From: Rhynchopus euleeides
Taxonomy: Eukaryota > Euglenozoa > Diplonemea > Diplonemida > Diplonemidae
Reading direction: 5' to 3'
Length of the DNA: 64,000 bases
Assembly: GCA_963210315.1 (NCBI GenBank)
Contig: OY723244.1
Location: 434,001 to 498,000 of the forward strand
The notes under the pieces are model-generated. The model saw only the letters and a list, made by a program, of their open reading frames with translations, made no database searches and was not told where the DNA came from. The position numbers and the translations under genes were made by a program. Shown here piece by piece: positions 40,566 through 49,668 of the stretch (positions within the stretch are counted from its first letter, which is position 1; each line of letters opens with the position of its first letter).

Positions 40566-41933
40566 TCAGTGCGAGGGGTGCTTCGGGGGGGGTGCGTGAA
40601 AACCCTTCCGCTTGTTGCCGGCCTGACGGGCGTTCTGGTTGCCCTGATGCGGCTGCTGTTGCGGATGGTTCCCCCGAGCCTGAGGACGGAACTGCCGGGC
40701 GATCTTCGCAGCATCAGAGTGGGCAGACACCATCCTCTCCCGCGTCAACTCCCCGAAGGGGATCGCGGCGAGGCGGGTCTCCAGTTCCGCCGCCCCGAGC
40801 GATCCCTGGTCCCTACTGCAAGACCCCGACACCAGCTCGTCCCGCAGGAGGAGGGCCTCCAGACGCACCACGATCGTGTGCAGCACCTGGGGGATCGCCG
40901 TTGCGACCCCCGAGAAGAGAAGCTGACGCAACACCTCCATATGTGCTCTACGATCGTGGTACGGCCCCGGCGTGGTCGCACTGGCAGGGCAGGGCCTGTG
41001 CCGGAGCGTCAGGTGCACCCAGAGGCTCTCAATGTCCCCCGAAGAGGACAACAGGGGGAACCAGGTAACTACTCTTGTGTAGTCGACAGTGTGCGTCTGC
41101 TGCCCGTAGTAGCCTGCCGGCACCCCGGCATGACCCGGTGCACCCCAGCTCCCGTGAGGTGTACTGAACACCGAGGGAGAGAACAGCCCTGTGGAACTGG
41201 GGTGGGTGGGAGAGGAACCCCACTGAGGAGCCCCTTGAGCCCCGGCCCACGGCGCTACTGAAGCGCTGTGTTGAATAGGGGGGGCCTGCCCCGGCGTAGT
41301 ACCGGGAGGGGCCGGCCAGCCTGACACTGAGCCAGGGGAAAAGAACTGGGAAGGGAAGGATCCCGTGATGTGTGCTTGCCCCGGCACCCCACTGAGTGGT
41401 GCGGGCCCCGCTGACACTGAGCCAGGGGGGAAAGCATGGGTGGCCTGTGCGGTACTGAGTGTCGTGGGCCCCGACCCGGAGCCCGGTAGGGGAGGTTGAG
41501 CCGACTGTGGAGGGGGAGGGGGGTGGGAAGCAGAATTATTCTGGAAGGGCACAGTGAACCCAGCAGCAGCCTCTGCAGCCTCCTCCGCGATCTTCTCCTC
41601 CGGCTCTGCATCCGGCTTCGCAGCAGCACGGTCACCCACAGCATCTTCCCCATGATGCACGGCGAAGGCGCACGATGGGCAGCACCACGGAGCGTCAGAC
41701 GGGGGCTCGAGGAACTTCGCAAGAAGATCATCCTCGCCGCTAACCTTCTTCCACTCAGGACACTGAGCCCGGCCACGCCCACCACAGCGCCAGCAAGACC
41801 GGCTTTGCGCGGCCTTGTGCTCAACCCCACACGAAGCGAAACAACAATTCGTGCGGGGGGCGGCCTTCGGCGCATCTTTCGGCAGTGCAGGGATATGGAT
41901 GTCACTCCATTTCGCCTCACGCAGCTGCGACAT
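40566..41933 (-). CDS. Gag-like protein of the YR retroelement
   Basis: 455 residues from ATG at 41933 (MSQLREAKWSDI), just inside the A1 repeat. N-terminal Cys-rich part NCCFASCGVEHKAAQSRSC and CWRCGGRGRAQCPEW, then WCCPSCAF ... H: two possible zinc-binding clusters. A P/G/S-rich linker of about 150 residues follows, then a helical region with HLTLRHRPCPAS and ELTRERMVSAHSDAAKIARQ, and a basic Q/N-rich end (QAGNKRKGFHAPPPK). No sequence family named; called gag from position and composition. Confidence 0.55.
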   Translation of the reverse strand: MSQLREAKWSDIHIPALPKDAPKAAPRTNCCFASCGVEHKAAQSRSCWRCGGRGRAQCPEWKKVSGEDDLLAKFLEPPSDAPWCCPSCAFAVHHGEDAVGDRAAAKPDAEPEEKIAEEAAEAAAGFTVPFQNNSASHPPPPPQSAQPPLPGSGSGPTTLSTAQATHAFPPGSVSAGPAPLSGVPGQAHITGSFPSQFFSPGSVSGWPAPPGTTPGQAPPIQHSASVAPWAGAQGAPQWGSSPTHPSSTGLFSPSVFSTPHGSWGAPGHAGVPAGYYGQQTHTVDYTRVVTWFPLLSSSGDIESLWVHLTLRHRPCPASATTPGPYHDRRAHMEVLRQLLFSGVATAIPQVLHTIVVRLEALLLRDELVSGSCSRDQGSLGAAELETRLAAIPFGELTRERMVSAHSDAAKIARQFRPQARGNHPQQQPHQGNQNARQAGNKRKGFHAPPPKHPSH

Positions 41934-41954
41934 CTTTACCTGGACGAACCCGGT

Positions 41955-42052
41955 TTTGTTTGTACGAACGGTGCCTGCTTGTGCATGTGTGCAGATACCG
42001 AACGCTGCCACGAGTCTTTTTAGTTGGAAAAACGCGTTGTTCTGACAAAAAA
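41955..42052. repeat. A1 repeat at the 5' end of the YR retroelement
   Basis: Matches 29272-29369 essentially base for base (TTTGTTTGTACGAACGGTGC ... TTGTTCTGACAAAAAA). Marks the element's 5' boundary. Confidence 0.75.
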
Positions 42053-42083
42053 AATTGTTTTTTAGCTGAAAAGTTGTCTACCA

Positions 42084-42437
42084 TGCAAATACAAGAGTAT
42101 ATACTCTTGTATTTGCATACTAGAAATGTGGCCTCCGGGTGGGCCCTCATGGGGCAGCGGCGCCGAATAGACAATACGAGCGTCCTCTTGGCCTTTCCCA
42201 CCCCCGAGGCGACTCCCACCCGACCGTGACGACTCCAGACAGGAGGCCCACAGGCCTAGGGGAGGTCATTGGAAGCACAAAATATGATGAAAACCCCACA
42301 AAAGTTCTCTAAAAGTCTAGTATGCAAATACAAGAGTATACTCTTGTATTTGCTCGGTGAACTTTTTAAAATCGCAATTTCTGGAGTACTCTTGTATTAG
42401 CATATACCCTTGTATTTGCATATACTCTTGTATTTGC
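42084..42437. repeat. Palindromic GCAAATACAAGAGTATAC units
   Basis: GCAAATACAAGAGTATA and its complement TATACTCTTGTATTTGC occur at 42084-42119, 42323-42352 and 42388-42437. A related sequence (GCAAATACAAGGGTATACTC) lies at 29191-29212, just inside the left end of the 14.1-kb composite. Probably subterminal repeats of that element. The DNA between (42120-42320) has no recognisable gene. Confidence 0.5.
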
Positions 42438-42533
42438 CCCCCCCCCCAGTAAGATAGGGTAAGCCAGCTTAAGCTAGCTTAATTTAATTGCCTTGCATTT
42501 AATGCCTGGTCATTAAATTAAGCTTGCTTACAG

Positions 42534-42938
42534 GGGGGGGCGAATAGAATTACTAAGGGGGCCCTCGCTACCAGTCACTGCTCGTCACAGCTCGTCAGTC
42601 AGTGAGGGGAAGTGGGCTGGAGCTCACTTTTTCTCACTCAGTCACACTTGGTAGCGAAGGCCCCCTAAGTAATACTATTCAAAATGGCATGTTTGAAAAA
42701 TCCCCAAATTTTGGGTTGGGCACATTCCCCAGTACGTGGTATTCCACTCCACCAAAATCGAAAAAAAAGTTGATCGTGAACTGGCCTGAACCAGCGCAGT
42801 TCACGATCAACTTTTTTTTCGATTTCGGTGGAGTGGAATACCACGTACTAGGGAATGCGCCCAACCCAAAATTTGGGAATTTTTCAAACATGCCATTTTG
42901 AATAGTATTACTTAGTAATTCTATTCGCCCCCCCCCCC
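42534..42938. repeat. Foldback element (long inverted repeat) interrupted by a MITE
   Basis: Arms 42534-42556 plus 42666-42800 and 42803-42937 are near-perfect inverted copies, including GGGCGAATAGAATTACTAAG, AATGGCATGTTTGAAAAAT and GAAAAAAAAGTTGATCGTGA, around a short loop. Removing the MITE and one TAA makes the left arm match the right arm continuously. Confidence 0.8.
42557..42665. mobile_element. 109-bp MITE, copy 2 (TSD TAA)
   Basis: Same length and ends as 4188-4296. Flanked by TAA at 42554-42556 and 42666-42668. Its insertion is confirmed by the uninterrupted opposite arm of the surrounding foldback. Confidence 0.85.
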
Positions 42939-43099
42939 TGTAAGCTGGCTTAATCTTTCTTCGCTTAATGCCGAGGCGTTTTTCTCGTGGGATTTTGACT
43001 GAGTCCTGACCGTGTGCAACCACGTGCATTGCATGCAGCACCTGCACAGATGTCCCACAGACCACACCCAGCCAGTCCCACGTATGATCTCACTAGAAT

Positions 43100-43250
43100 A
43101 ATGCCTCGTCATTAAATTAAGCTAGCTTAAGCTTAAGCTTAAGCTAGCTTAAGATCAAGCTTAAGCTTGATTAAGCTTTCTTAATAATAAGCTGCCATTA
43201 ATTCGCTGGCTTTAAGCTAAGCTAAGCTAAGCTTAAAAAGATCGAAATCT
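43100..43250. repeat. AAGCTTAAGC-type simple repeat
   Basis: Alternating AGCTTAAGCTAGCTTAAG and TAAGCTAAGC units, AT-rich against a GC-rich background. Smaller patches at 42460-42530. Lies near the right end of the 14.1-kb composite. Confidence 0.6.
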
Positions 43251-43330
43251 TATCACGCGCTTTTCTAAACCGTGGAAGAACTATCAGAAGGCAACCTCTA
43301 CTTCGCAGCCACAAGAGTTACGATAAAACT

Positions 43331-43627
43331 CTAATTGCACGCTTCCACACACGAAACCTGTTCCTTGCATGGTGCTGCCATACTCTTGCTGCTGGGTTCG
43401 ACACCTGCGGGCTCTGTGGGGTTGGTGGCGAGCACCTTCTCCACGACTGGGCCCCCCTCCGCCGCGATGCCCCCCTCCAGGGACCCACCCACAGCACCCG
43501 GGGTCGCAGGCGATTCCACCGGGCAGGCCGTGACGCGACGCCGCTTCGACGCGCTCTGTGGGGGAGTGCCCGACTCCGCTGCAGGGGGCGTCACGCACCT
43601 CACCTTCTTCGGGCCGCTCCCAGGCAT
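43331..43627 (-). CDS. Short basic ORF, copy P2
   Basis: 98 codons from ATG at 43627; same as P1 with a few substitutions (KKVRCVTPPAAESG, VESPATPG). The KRRRV motif is kept. Its position upstream of W5 (before the 14.1-kb insertion) mirrors P1 upstream of W1. Function unknown. Confidence 0.4.
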   Translation of the reverse strand: MPGSGPKKVRCVTPPAAESGTPPQSASKRRRVTACPVESPATPGAVGGSLEGGIAAEGGPVVEKVLATNPTEPAGVEPSSKSMAAPCKEQVSCVEACN

Positions 43628-43880
43628 GGTGTCGAGGGGAGGCTGTGGGAAGCGGTGTGCGCGTGGGGTCGTGTGGTGTGCCCCACACGCCCTGCTGCGG
43701 TGGTGGCGGTGTTCGGCAAGGCATCACGACCCCTCCTCCACACCCCACACCCGCCTCCTTTGTGAGACACGCACTGGCCTCCCCCCCTCCGTGACTCGTT
43801 CGCCCCCCTTCCGACGATGCAAGAAAACTGTTGCTGCAAGTCGTAGAAAAACAAGCACACTCAGGGAAGTCGCCATCTCT

Positions 43881-43977
43881 ACTCTCATGGTATTGGTTTA
43901 TTTCTGTGTACAGATACACACTGCTGATTCGCTCGTCGGGAGAGGGGGTGGGGGGGGATGGTTAAGTGTTGAAATTT
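43881..43977 (-). mobile_element. RT-USP element 3'-end stub S2 with 18-bp TSD
   Basis: Carries GTTTATTTCTGTGTACAGAT and following 3'-end sequence with a shortened G-rich part. Flanked by AGGGAAGTCGCCATCTCT at 43863-43880 and 43978-43995. It occupies the same site as S1, so the insertion predates the W1-W2/W5-W6 segmental duplication. Confidence 0.75.
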
Positions 43978-44284
43978 AGGGAAGTCGCCATCTCTGTAGT
44001 CCTCCCTTGACTCCCGAGTCGCACCGAAGGTGCGTAAACATGCCCTGCAGGCGCTTCGTGAGGGAGAGGGGTCAGGGGAGGGGGTGTGGATCCGTCGGCA
44101 GAGAGAGCCTCTTCGCATCTCAGATGCAGCGTCACACAGCTGCCTCCAAACAGTGCACGGGTCAGAGAGTGCTGTGCTGCAGAGGATAGGAAGCAACACG
44201 GTGCAAACTCCTGCAAATGGGCGAAGCACAGGAGAGCATCACAACGCAAACCCGCAATTCTCCTCCGGGAACACCATCTCCCAT

Positions 44285-44775
44285 GCCGGTGGCCAACAGG
44301 CCACCCAGCTCCAAGGAAGGATCTGGAGAAGCTCGCCGGGCACCTGCGGGAGCTCGGGCGCGACCCCGCACCAGCCGCCACCAGACTCCACCATGCAGGG
44401 CGATGGCGCGGCATGGCAGGGCCTGCCCCGCCTCCTGCAGGACCAGGACTGCCACCGGCTGGAGGCCCAGCTGCTGAGCCAGCAGGCACGGCAGAGGGAT
44501 GGAGCAGCGGATGGGGCAGCGGCAGCAGAGGCACCTGGGCCTGACCGAGCAGCTGCTCGAGGACCGCCTGCGCCTCCAGGGGGAGCAGCACGCCGAGCAG
44601 GCGGCGCTGCTCGAGGCCCCGCTGCGGGAGCCAAGCGCAGCAGCACGTGCTGCAGATGCAGCGCACGTGGGACTGCCTCGGCCGCCAGGAGGGGCAGCTG
44701 GAGGTGCAGGGGGCCTGCTCCTCCAAGGGCGCCCCACCACTACGCCCTCCGCCCAAGCAACGGCAATCACGCAAT
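44285..44775 (+). pseudogene. Degraded coiled-coil gene fragment, copy 2
   Basis: Equivalent of 16035-16500. LPRLLQDQDCHRLEAQLLSQ and then MEQRMGQRQQRHLGLTEQLL are in different frames. Q/E/L-rich, on the strand opposite to the WD40 genes. No family named. Confidence 0.45.
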
Positions 44776-44790
44776 AGGGAGATCGCAGGG

Positions 44791-45915
44791 TTACTTACGA
44801 GACGCTGCGCTGAGGGTGAAACGGGAGACACTCACAGCGGTAGCGGTATTCGATGTGAAGAGCCACCTCCCGCAGGGGCTGAAGGAGACACAGCCCTTCG
44901 TGTCCACCTCCCCTAGACATTCACCTGTGCTGAGGCGGTACAGCTTCGCGCCGGAAAAATCCGTCACAGCAACAGCATCACCTGGCTGAGACACAGTGAA
45001 TGAGTAGAGATCTTCGTCCAGTTGCACAGTACGCAGGCAGCTGAGGGAGGTTGTGCACCACACCTTGAGTGACGTGTCACCAGAGTATGACACCAGGTGC
45101 TGCTCGTCCTGAGTCAGGTCGAAGTCGCCGCCAGGCTCATCCAGGGTGTGTGTGTGTGTGAGGGTGCTGATGTCCCACACACGGATGCTGTCAGCTGATC
45201 CGCTGAAGATCCTCGTGCCCGACACAGCAATGCTGTGAACAACCATGTTGTGACCCTCCAGCACTGTGGCGCTCGGTGTGCCCTTCAAGTCCCACACACG
45301 CACTTTGCCCGCGGAGTGTCCAGACACGAGGCGTCCGCAGTGTGTCCACGCTGCACAGGTCACCCTGATGTTGTTGTGGTGCAGCATGCACACCTGCTCC
45401 CAGGTTGAGGTCAGCCACACGCAGATGGTGCCGTTATCACAGCACGTCGCCAACCACGTCCCACAGACTGAGAAGGGTGTGCAATAAATACACTGCTCGC
45501 TGTGTGTTAAGTCCGCCACCACAGCAGCGGTGATGGTGTCAAACACAGTGATGTGTCCTTCGGAGTAACCCACAGCACACAGCTTCCCACACCTCGACAG
45601 TGTGATGCAGGACACCTTCTCGCCATGCTCAGTGGTGTAGACTGCGGGAGCCTTGACTCTGGGCCAGCGTGGGACGAGCTTGACAGCACCCCCGTCCTCC
45701 AGACCCGTGTCGGCAACACGCTGTGCATCGTCCAGCTCCTCCTCACACCCTTCGATGTGTGCTGCCACGTTCTCAGCCTCACGGGCTGCGTTGTTGATAG
45801 AACCCGGGAACATCTCGTTGAGCGCATCCGCCTTCAGCCCGACCACGGTCCCGCCTTCCGCAACACCGACGACACAGCTGTCACCGGTATCGGCATGACG
45901 GACAGTCACATCCAT
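44791..45915 (-). CDS. WD40 copy W6: ubiquitin-like domain + seven-bladed propeller
   Basis: ATG at 45915; 374 residues. Near-identical to W2 through the propeller (same GSADSIRVWD, ICVWLTSTWEQVCMLHHNN blades and C-terminal SRFTLSAASRK). N-terminal differences such as HADTGDS and VAEGG match W3 rather than W2, suggesting gene conversion among copies. Frame intact. The short C-terminus is shared only with W2. Confidence 0.8.
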   Translation of the reverse strand: MDVTVRHADTGDSCVVGVAEGGTVVGLKADALNEMFPGSINNAAREAENVAAHIEGCEEELDDAQRVADTGLEDGGAVKLVPRWPRVKAPAVYTTEHGEKVSCITLSRCGKLCAVGYSEGHITVFDTITAAVVADLTHSEQCIYCTPFSVCGTWLATCCDNGTICVWLTSTWEQVCMLHHNNIRVTCAAWTHCGRLVSGHSAGKVRVWDLKGTPSATVLEGHNMVVHSIAVSGTRIFSGSADSIRVWDISTLTHTHTLDEPGGDFDLTQDEQHLVSYSGDTSLKVWCTTSLSCLRTVQLDEDLYSFTVSQPGDAVAVTDFSGAKLYRLSTGECLGEVDTKGCVSFSPCGRWLFTSNTATAVSVSRFTLSAASRK

Positions 45916-46421
45916 GTTTCTCGAATATTCTTCTCCTTGCACGCTGTGAGGGACACCAGCAGCAAAGCCTTCAGGAGGGTGGGAAGGGTGGTGGTGTGTG
46001 CAGTGTGTTCCTGGGGTGTGGCGGTGCACCTGTACCCGATCATCGGCATTGTCCGTCATGTGCTGGGGTCAATTACTTTGTTCAGTCCCACGCGGTGCAC
46101 TCCCACCCTAGGTGCGGCATGTGCCGGGGTGTGGTGTGTTGGCAGAAGAGGGGGCGGGGCGATTCGGAGGGAGGGGAGGGGGTGTGGAGCAGTCTGCAAG
46201 AGACAGCACTGCGTCAAGCACCCTGACAGCTTCTCCTCTCAGAGGCACCACCGTGCGCAGTTACACTGCACGGGTGGGAGAATGCTGTGCTGCAGAGGCA
46301 AGAAAGCAAGCAGGTGCAGCAAGACGGCAAACACGAAGGGAGGGACTCAAGGGTCAGAGACATTGCACTCAGGGTGAAACGGAAGACACAGCACTCACAG
46401 AGGCCCTTTTATGTCTTGGTA
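45916..46421. other. Intergenic W6-W7
   Basis: The 5' flank of W6 (CGAATATTCTTCTCCTTGCA) resembles that of W4; the 3' module of W7 is at 46180-46330. No other gene seen. Confidence 0.4.
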
Positions 46422-47546
46422 TCAAGGTTTAAGAATGTGTAAATCCCTGCAGTTACACACAGAGGCCCTTGTTGTGAAGACCCACCTCCCGCAGGGGCTG
46501 AAGGCAATACCATAACCCGATGAGTCTACATCCCCCACACGCTCACCTGTGCTGAGGCGGTACAGTGTGGTCCCAACGAACGGAAACCCCACCGCAACAA
46601 CATCACCTGGCTGTGACACAGCAAGTGAGGAGCGATAGTGGCCCAGTTGCACAGTACGCAGGCAGCTGAGGGAGGTTGTGCACCACACCTTGAGTGACTT
46701 GTCGGCAGAGCACGACACCAGGTGCTGCTCGTCCTGAGTCAGGGCGATGGCTGAGACCCCACCAGTGTGGCCATCCAGGGTGTGTGTGTGTGTGAGGGTG
46801 CTGATGTCCCACACACGGATCGTCTTGTCCCATGACCCGCTGAAGATCCTCGTGCCCGACACAGCAATGCTGTGAACAGCCTCGCTGTGACCCTCCAGCA
46901 CTGTGGCGCTCGGTGTGCCCTTCAAGTCCCACACACGCACGTTGCCCTTCTTATCTCCGGACACCAGACGTCCGCAGTGTGTCCACGCTGCACTCCACAC
47001 CTCGGCGTTGTGGATGACGATGCACGTCTGCTCCCAAGTTGATGTCAGCCACACGCAGATGGTGTCATGAGAGCACGTCGCCAACCACGTCCCACAGACC
47101 GAGAAGGATGTGCGACGAATAGGCGTGTTGCCGTGTGTTACGTCCGCCACCGTATCAGCCGTGATGGTGTCAAACACAGTGATGTGTCCGGTGTAGTAAC
47201 CCCCAGCACACAGCTTCCCACACCTCGACAGTGTGACGCACTGCATGAAGTTGCGGTGCGTCGATAAGTAGACTGCGGGGGCCTTGACTCTGGGCCAGCG
47301 TGGGACGAGCTTGACAGCACCCCCGTCCTCCAGACCCGTGTCGGCAACACGCTGTGCATCGTCCAGCTCCTCCTCACACCCTTCGATGTGTGCTGCCACG
47401 TTCTCAGCCTCACGGGCTGCGTTGTTGATAGAACTCGGGAACATCTCGTTGAGCGCATCCGCCTTCAGCCCGACCACGGTCCCGCCTTCCGCAACACCGA
47501 CGACACAGCTGTCACCGGTCCCGGCATGACGGACAGTCACATCCAT
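46422..47546 (-). CDS. WD40 copy W7: ubiquitin-like domain + seven-bladed propeller, divergent C-terminus
   Basis: ATG at 47546; 374 residues. Complete ubiquitin-like region (FPSSINNAAREAEN, S for G) and blades 1-7, including GSWDKTIRVWD. After CGRWVFTT the usual C(A)VSS(V/A)SP end is replaced by RASVCNCRDLHILKP, because of local rearrangement near 46430-46480, where a GAGGCCCTT(G/T) segment is duplicated. Probably still functional. Confidence 0.75.
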   Translation of the reverse strand: MDVTVRHAGTGDSCVVGVAEGGTVVGLKADALNEMFPSSINNAAREAENVAAHIEGCEEELDDAQRVADTGLEDGGAVKLVPRWPRVKAPAVYLSTHRNFMQCVTLSRCGKLCAGGYYTGHITVFDTITADTVADVTHGNTPIRRTSFSVCGTWLATCSHDTICVWLTSTWEQTCIVIHNAEVWSAAWTHCGRLVSGDKKGNVRVWDLKGTPSATVLEGHSEAVHSIAVSGTRIFSGSWDKTIRVWDISTLTHTHTLDGHTGGVSAIALTQDEQHLVSCSADKSLKVWCTTSLSCLRTVQLGHYRSSLAVSQPGDVVAVGFPFVGTTLYRLSTGERVGDVDSSGYGIAFSPCGRWVFTTRASVCNCRDLHILKP

Positions 47547-48137
47547 GACTTTGACTACCAGCTGCTCAGGTTTTCTGGGGTGTGTGGCGGTGTGCGCAGT
47601 GTGCGATGGTGGGGATGGGGAGCAAATCCCGAGTGGCTCAAGTGGTGACCAAGTCACGCCTCCGCTGTGCTGCAGGGGGTGGGGTAGGGGGTGCCAACTG
47701 ATTTGTTCCTGTGATACGCCCATCTGGCGCACCTGAAGCAGCGTTGTTAAACTTCTAATGAACTTCTGACAGAACGGGTCTCAGGCGCACCATCATCCGC
47801 ACCTCATCCACGACCAACACTCCGGTTGAGGAGCCACGCCTACACGTGATGGGGTTGTGGCGCCTAGTGACACAGAGGGGAATATCCAGAGATTGACAGA
47901 GACTGCACTTCCGAGCCAACACTAACTGAGTAGTTCACACACGTTCGGACACACCACGCCAACAGACACCGGACAAGGTACCAATCGCTCTGCGCCCCCG
48001 TGTGGGCAACTGTGCCACTTTGCAGCCAGATTTGCGAGGCGGGCTTCCTTCCCCTCAGTTTTCTGCATTTCTAAGCGAAGCTCCACACGAACAACATGGG
48101 AACACACAAGGGGGGGAAACAGGTTCCGACACTGCAC
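47547..48137. other. Intergenic W7-W8
   Basis: No gene recognised. The usual 3' module of W8 is missing or too diverged to see; only the terminal CACTGCACTCAGGGTGAAAC remains next to the W8 stop. Confidence 0.35.
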
Positions 48138-49310
48138 TCAGGGTGAAACGGAAGACACAGCACACACAAATACAGAAGTTCTCTTCATTTTTGTGAAGAC
48201 CCACCTCCCACAGGGGCTGAGGGCAACAGGACCCCCCTCTGAGTCCACCTCCCCCAGACACTCACCTGTGCTGAGGCGGTGCAGTGTGGTGGTGGCCGCA
48301 GTCTCCACTGCAACAACATCACCTGGCTGTGACACAGCAATACGGTATGCAGTCTCGTCCAGTCGCACAGTACGCAGGCAGCTGAGGGAGGTTGTGCACC
48401 ACACCTTGAATGACCTGTACCGAGAGCACGACACCAGTTGCTGCTCGTCCTGAGTCAGCGCGATGGCAGTCACCTTAGCATTGTGCCCATGCAGGGTGTG
48501 TGTGTGTGTGAGGGTGCTGATATCCCACACACAGATCTTGCTGGTGCCAGATGACCCGGTGAAAATCCTCGTGCCCGACACAGCAAGGTTGTAAACAGCA
48601 CTGCTGGTATCCCTCCTGTGCCCCTCCAACACTGTGGCGCTCGGTGTGCCCTTCAAGTCCCACACACGCACGTTACCTTTGGAGTCTCCAGAAACCAGAC
48701 GCCCGCAGCGCGTCCACGCTGCACTGCACACTTTTGTGTCGTTGTGGTCCAGCATGCACACTTCCTCCCAAGTTGATGTCAGCCACACGCAGATGGTGTC
48801 GTCAGAAGTAGAAGAGCACGTTGCCAACCACCTCCCACACAGTGAGAATGCAGTGCAGGTTAGAACATTGTTGCCGAATACTAAGTTCTTGGTGTTGTGT
48901 GTCAAGTCCGCCACCACATCAGTGGTGCTGGTGTCGAACACAGTGATGCGTCCGTTGTAGTAACCCACAGCACACAGCTTCCCACACCTCGACAGTGTGA
49001 TGCGCGATACGTTCTCCCCATGCCGACTCAAGTAGACTGCGGGCACCTTGACGTTGGGCCAGCGTGGGACGAGCTTGACAGCACCCCCGTCCTCCAGACC
49101 CGTGTCGGCAACACGCTGTGCATCGTCCAGCTCCTCCTCACACCCTTCGATGTGTGCTGCCACGTTCTCAGCCTCACGGGCTGCGTTGTTGATAGAACCC
49201 GGGAACATCTCGTTGAGCGCATCCGCCTTCAGCCCGACCACGGTCCCGCCTTCCGCAACACCGACGACACAGCTGTCACCGGTCCCCGTGTGACGCACAG
49301 TCACATCCAT
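48138..49310 (-). CDS. WD40 copy W8: ubiquitin-like domain + seven-bladed propeller with loop insertions
   Basis: ATG at 49310; 390 residues. Distinguished by loop insertions: HNTKNLVFGNNVLTCTAF before blade 2, CSSTSDDTICVW, HRRDTSSAVYNLAV and GSSGTSKICVWD. All are in frame, which argues for selection on the reading frame. Core ubiquitin-like residues are conserved. The most diverged full copy in the array. Confidence 0.8.
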   Translation of the reverse strand: MDVTVRHTGTGDSCVVGVAEGGTVVGLKADALNEMFPGSINNAAREAENVAAHIEGCEEELDDAQRVADTGLEDGGAVKLVPRWPNVKVPAVYLSRHGENVSRITLSRCGKLCAVGYYNGRITVFDTSTTDVVADLTHNTKNLVFGNNVLTCTAFSLCGRWLATCSSTSDDTICVWLTSTWEEVCMLDHNDTKVCSAAWTRCGRLVSGDSKGNVRVWDLKGTPSATVLEGHRRDTSSAVYNLAVSGTRIFTGSSGTSKICVWDISTLTHTHTLHGHNAKVTAIALTQDEQQLVSCSRYRSFKVWCTTSLSCLRTVRLDETAYRIAVSQPGDVVAVETAATTTLHRLSTGECLGEVDSEGGPVALSPCGRWVFTKMKRTSVFVCAVSSVSP

Positions 49311-49668
49311 GGTCTTGCTTCTTCTTCCCGTTCAACTTGCACCCGGAAACAAACTGCAAAGCTCAAGATCAAAGAGAGAGTCCCTCAAAGTGGTGCTCAG
49401 GAAGTCGCTCCTTCATGGGATGGGGTTGTGGCAGGGTTGGGGGAAGAGCCTCGTGTTCTGTTCTCTCTGCTCGGAACGACGTTGCGAGTGGGTGAGGGGT
49501 ATGAGGGAGATGCCGGGCTGTTGTGACGGGCACAACACGCAACCCACCCTACCCACACCCGACCCCCCTACTGCTTTTGGAATGAAACACTCAGGTCGGA
49601 TCACGGGTTTTGGAATGCACTCAGTTACCCTGCACGAATGCAGGGAACAGGGTGACGAGGCACTGCGC

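Larger units (their letters stand above)
29250..42052 (-). mobile_element. Tyrosine-recombinase retrotransposon (VIPER/Ngaro type), interrupted by RT-USP copies B/C
   Basis: Read on the minus strand: A1 repeat (42052-41955), gag-like ORF, tyrosine recombinase, RT/RNase H, then B1-A2-B2 (29404-29250). Split direct repeats and a YR in place of an integrase define this class. YR upstream of RT is the order I recall for the kinetoplastid VIPER group, whereas Ngaro and DIRS have YR last. No target duplication, as expected for YR elements. RT-USP copies B and C sit inside, flanked by a 1.19-kb repeat of the RT segment. Confidence 0.7.
29147..43274. mobile_element. 14.1-kb composite with hAT-like ends and 8-bp TSD
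   Basis: Left end CACGGTTACGAAAAGCGC and right end GCGCTTTTCTAAACCGTG are inverted (16 of 18 match), flanked by GAAGAACT on both sides. 8-bp TSDs and CA...TG ends fit the hAT superfamily. Own sequence is only about 1.3 kb (29147-29249 and 42053-43274) with no transposase; the rest is later insertions (YR retrotransposon, RT-USP copies B and C, foldback and MITE). Removing it restores the W5 flank to the basic ORF P2 and W6. Confidence 0.75.

Noticed and set aside
43100-43250. Centromere or telomere repeat
   Set aside because: Short, irregular AAGCTTAAGC tract confined to one mobile-element end.
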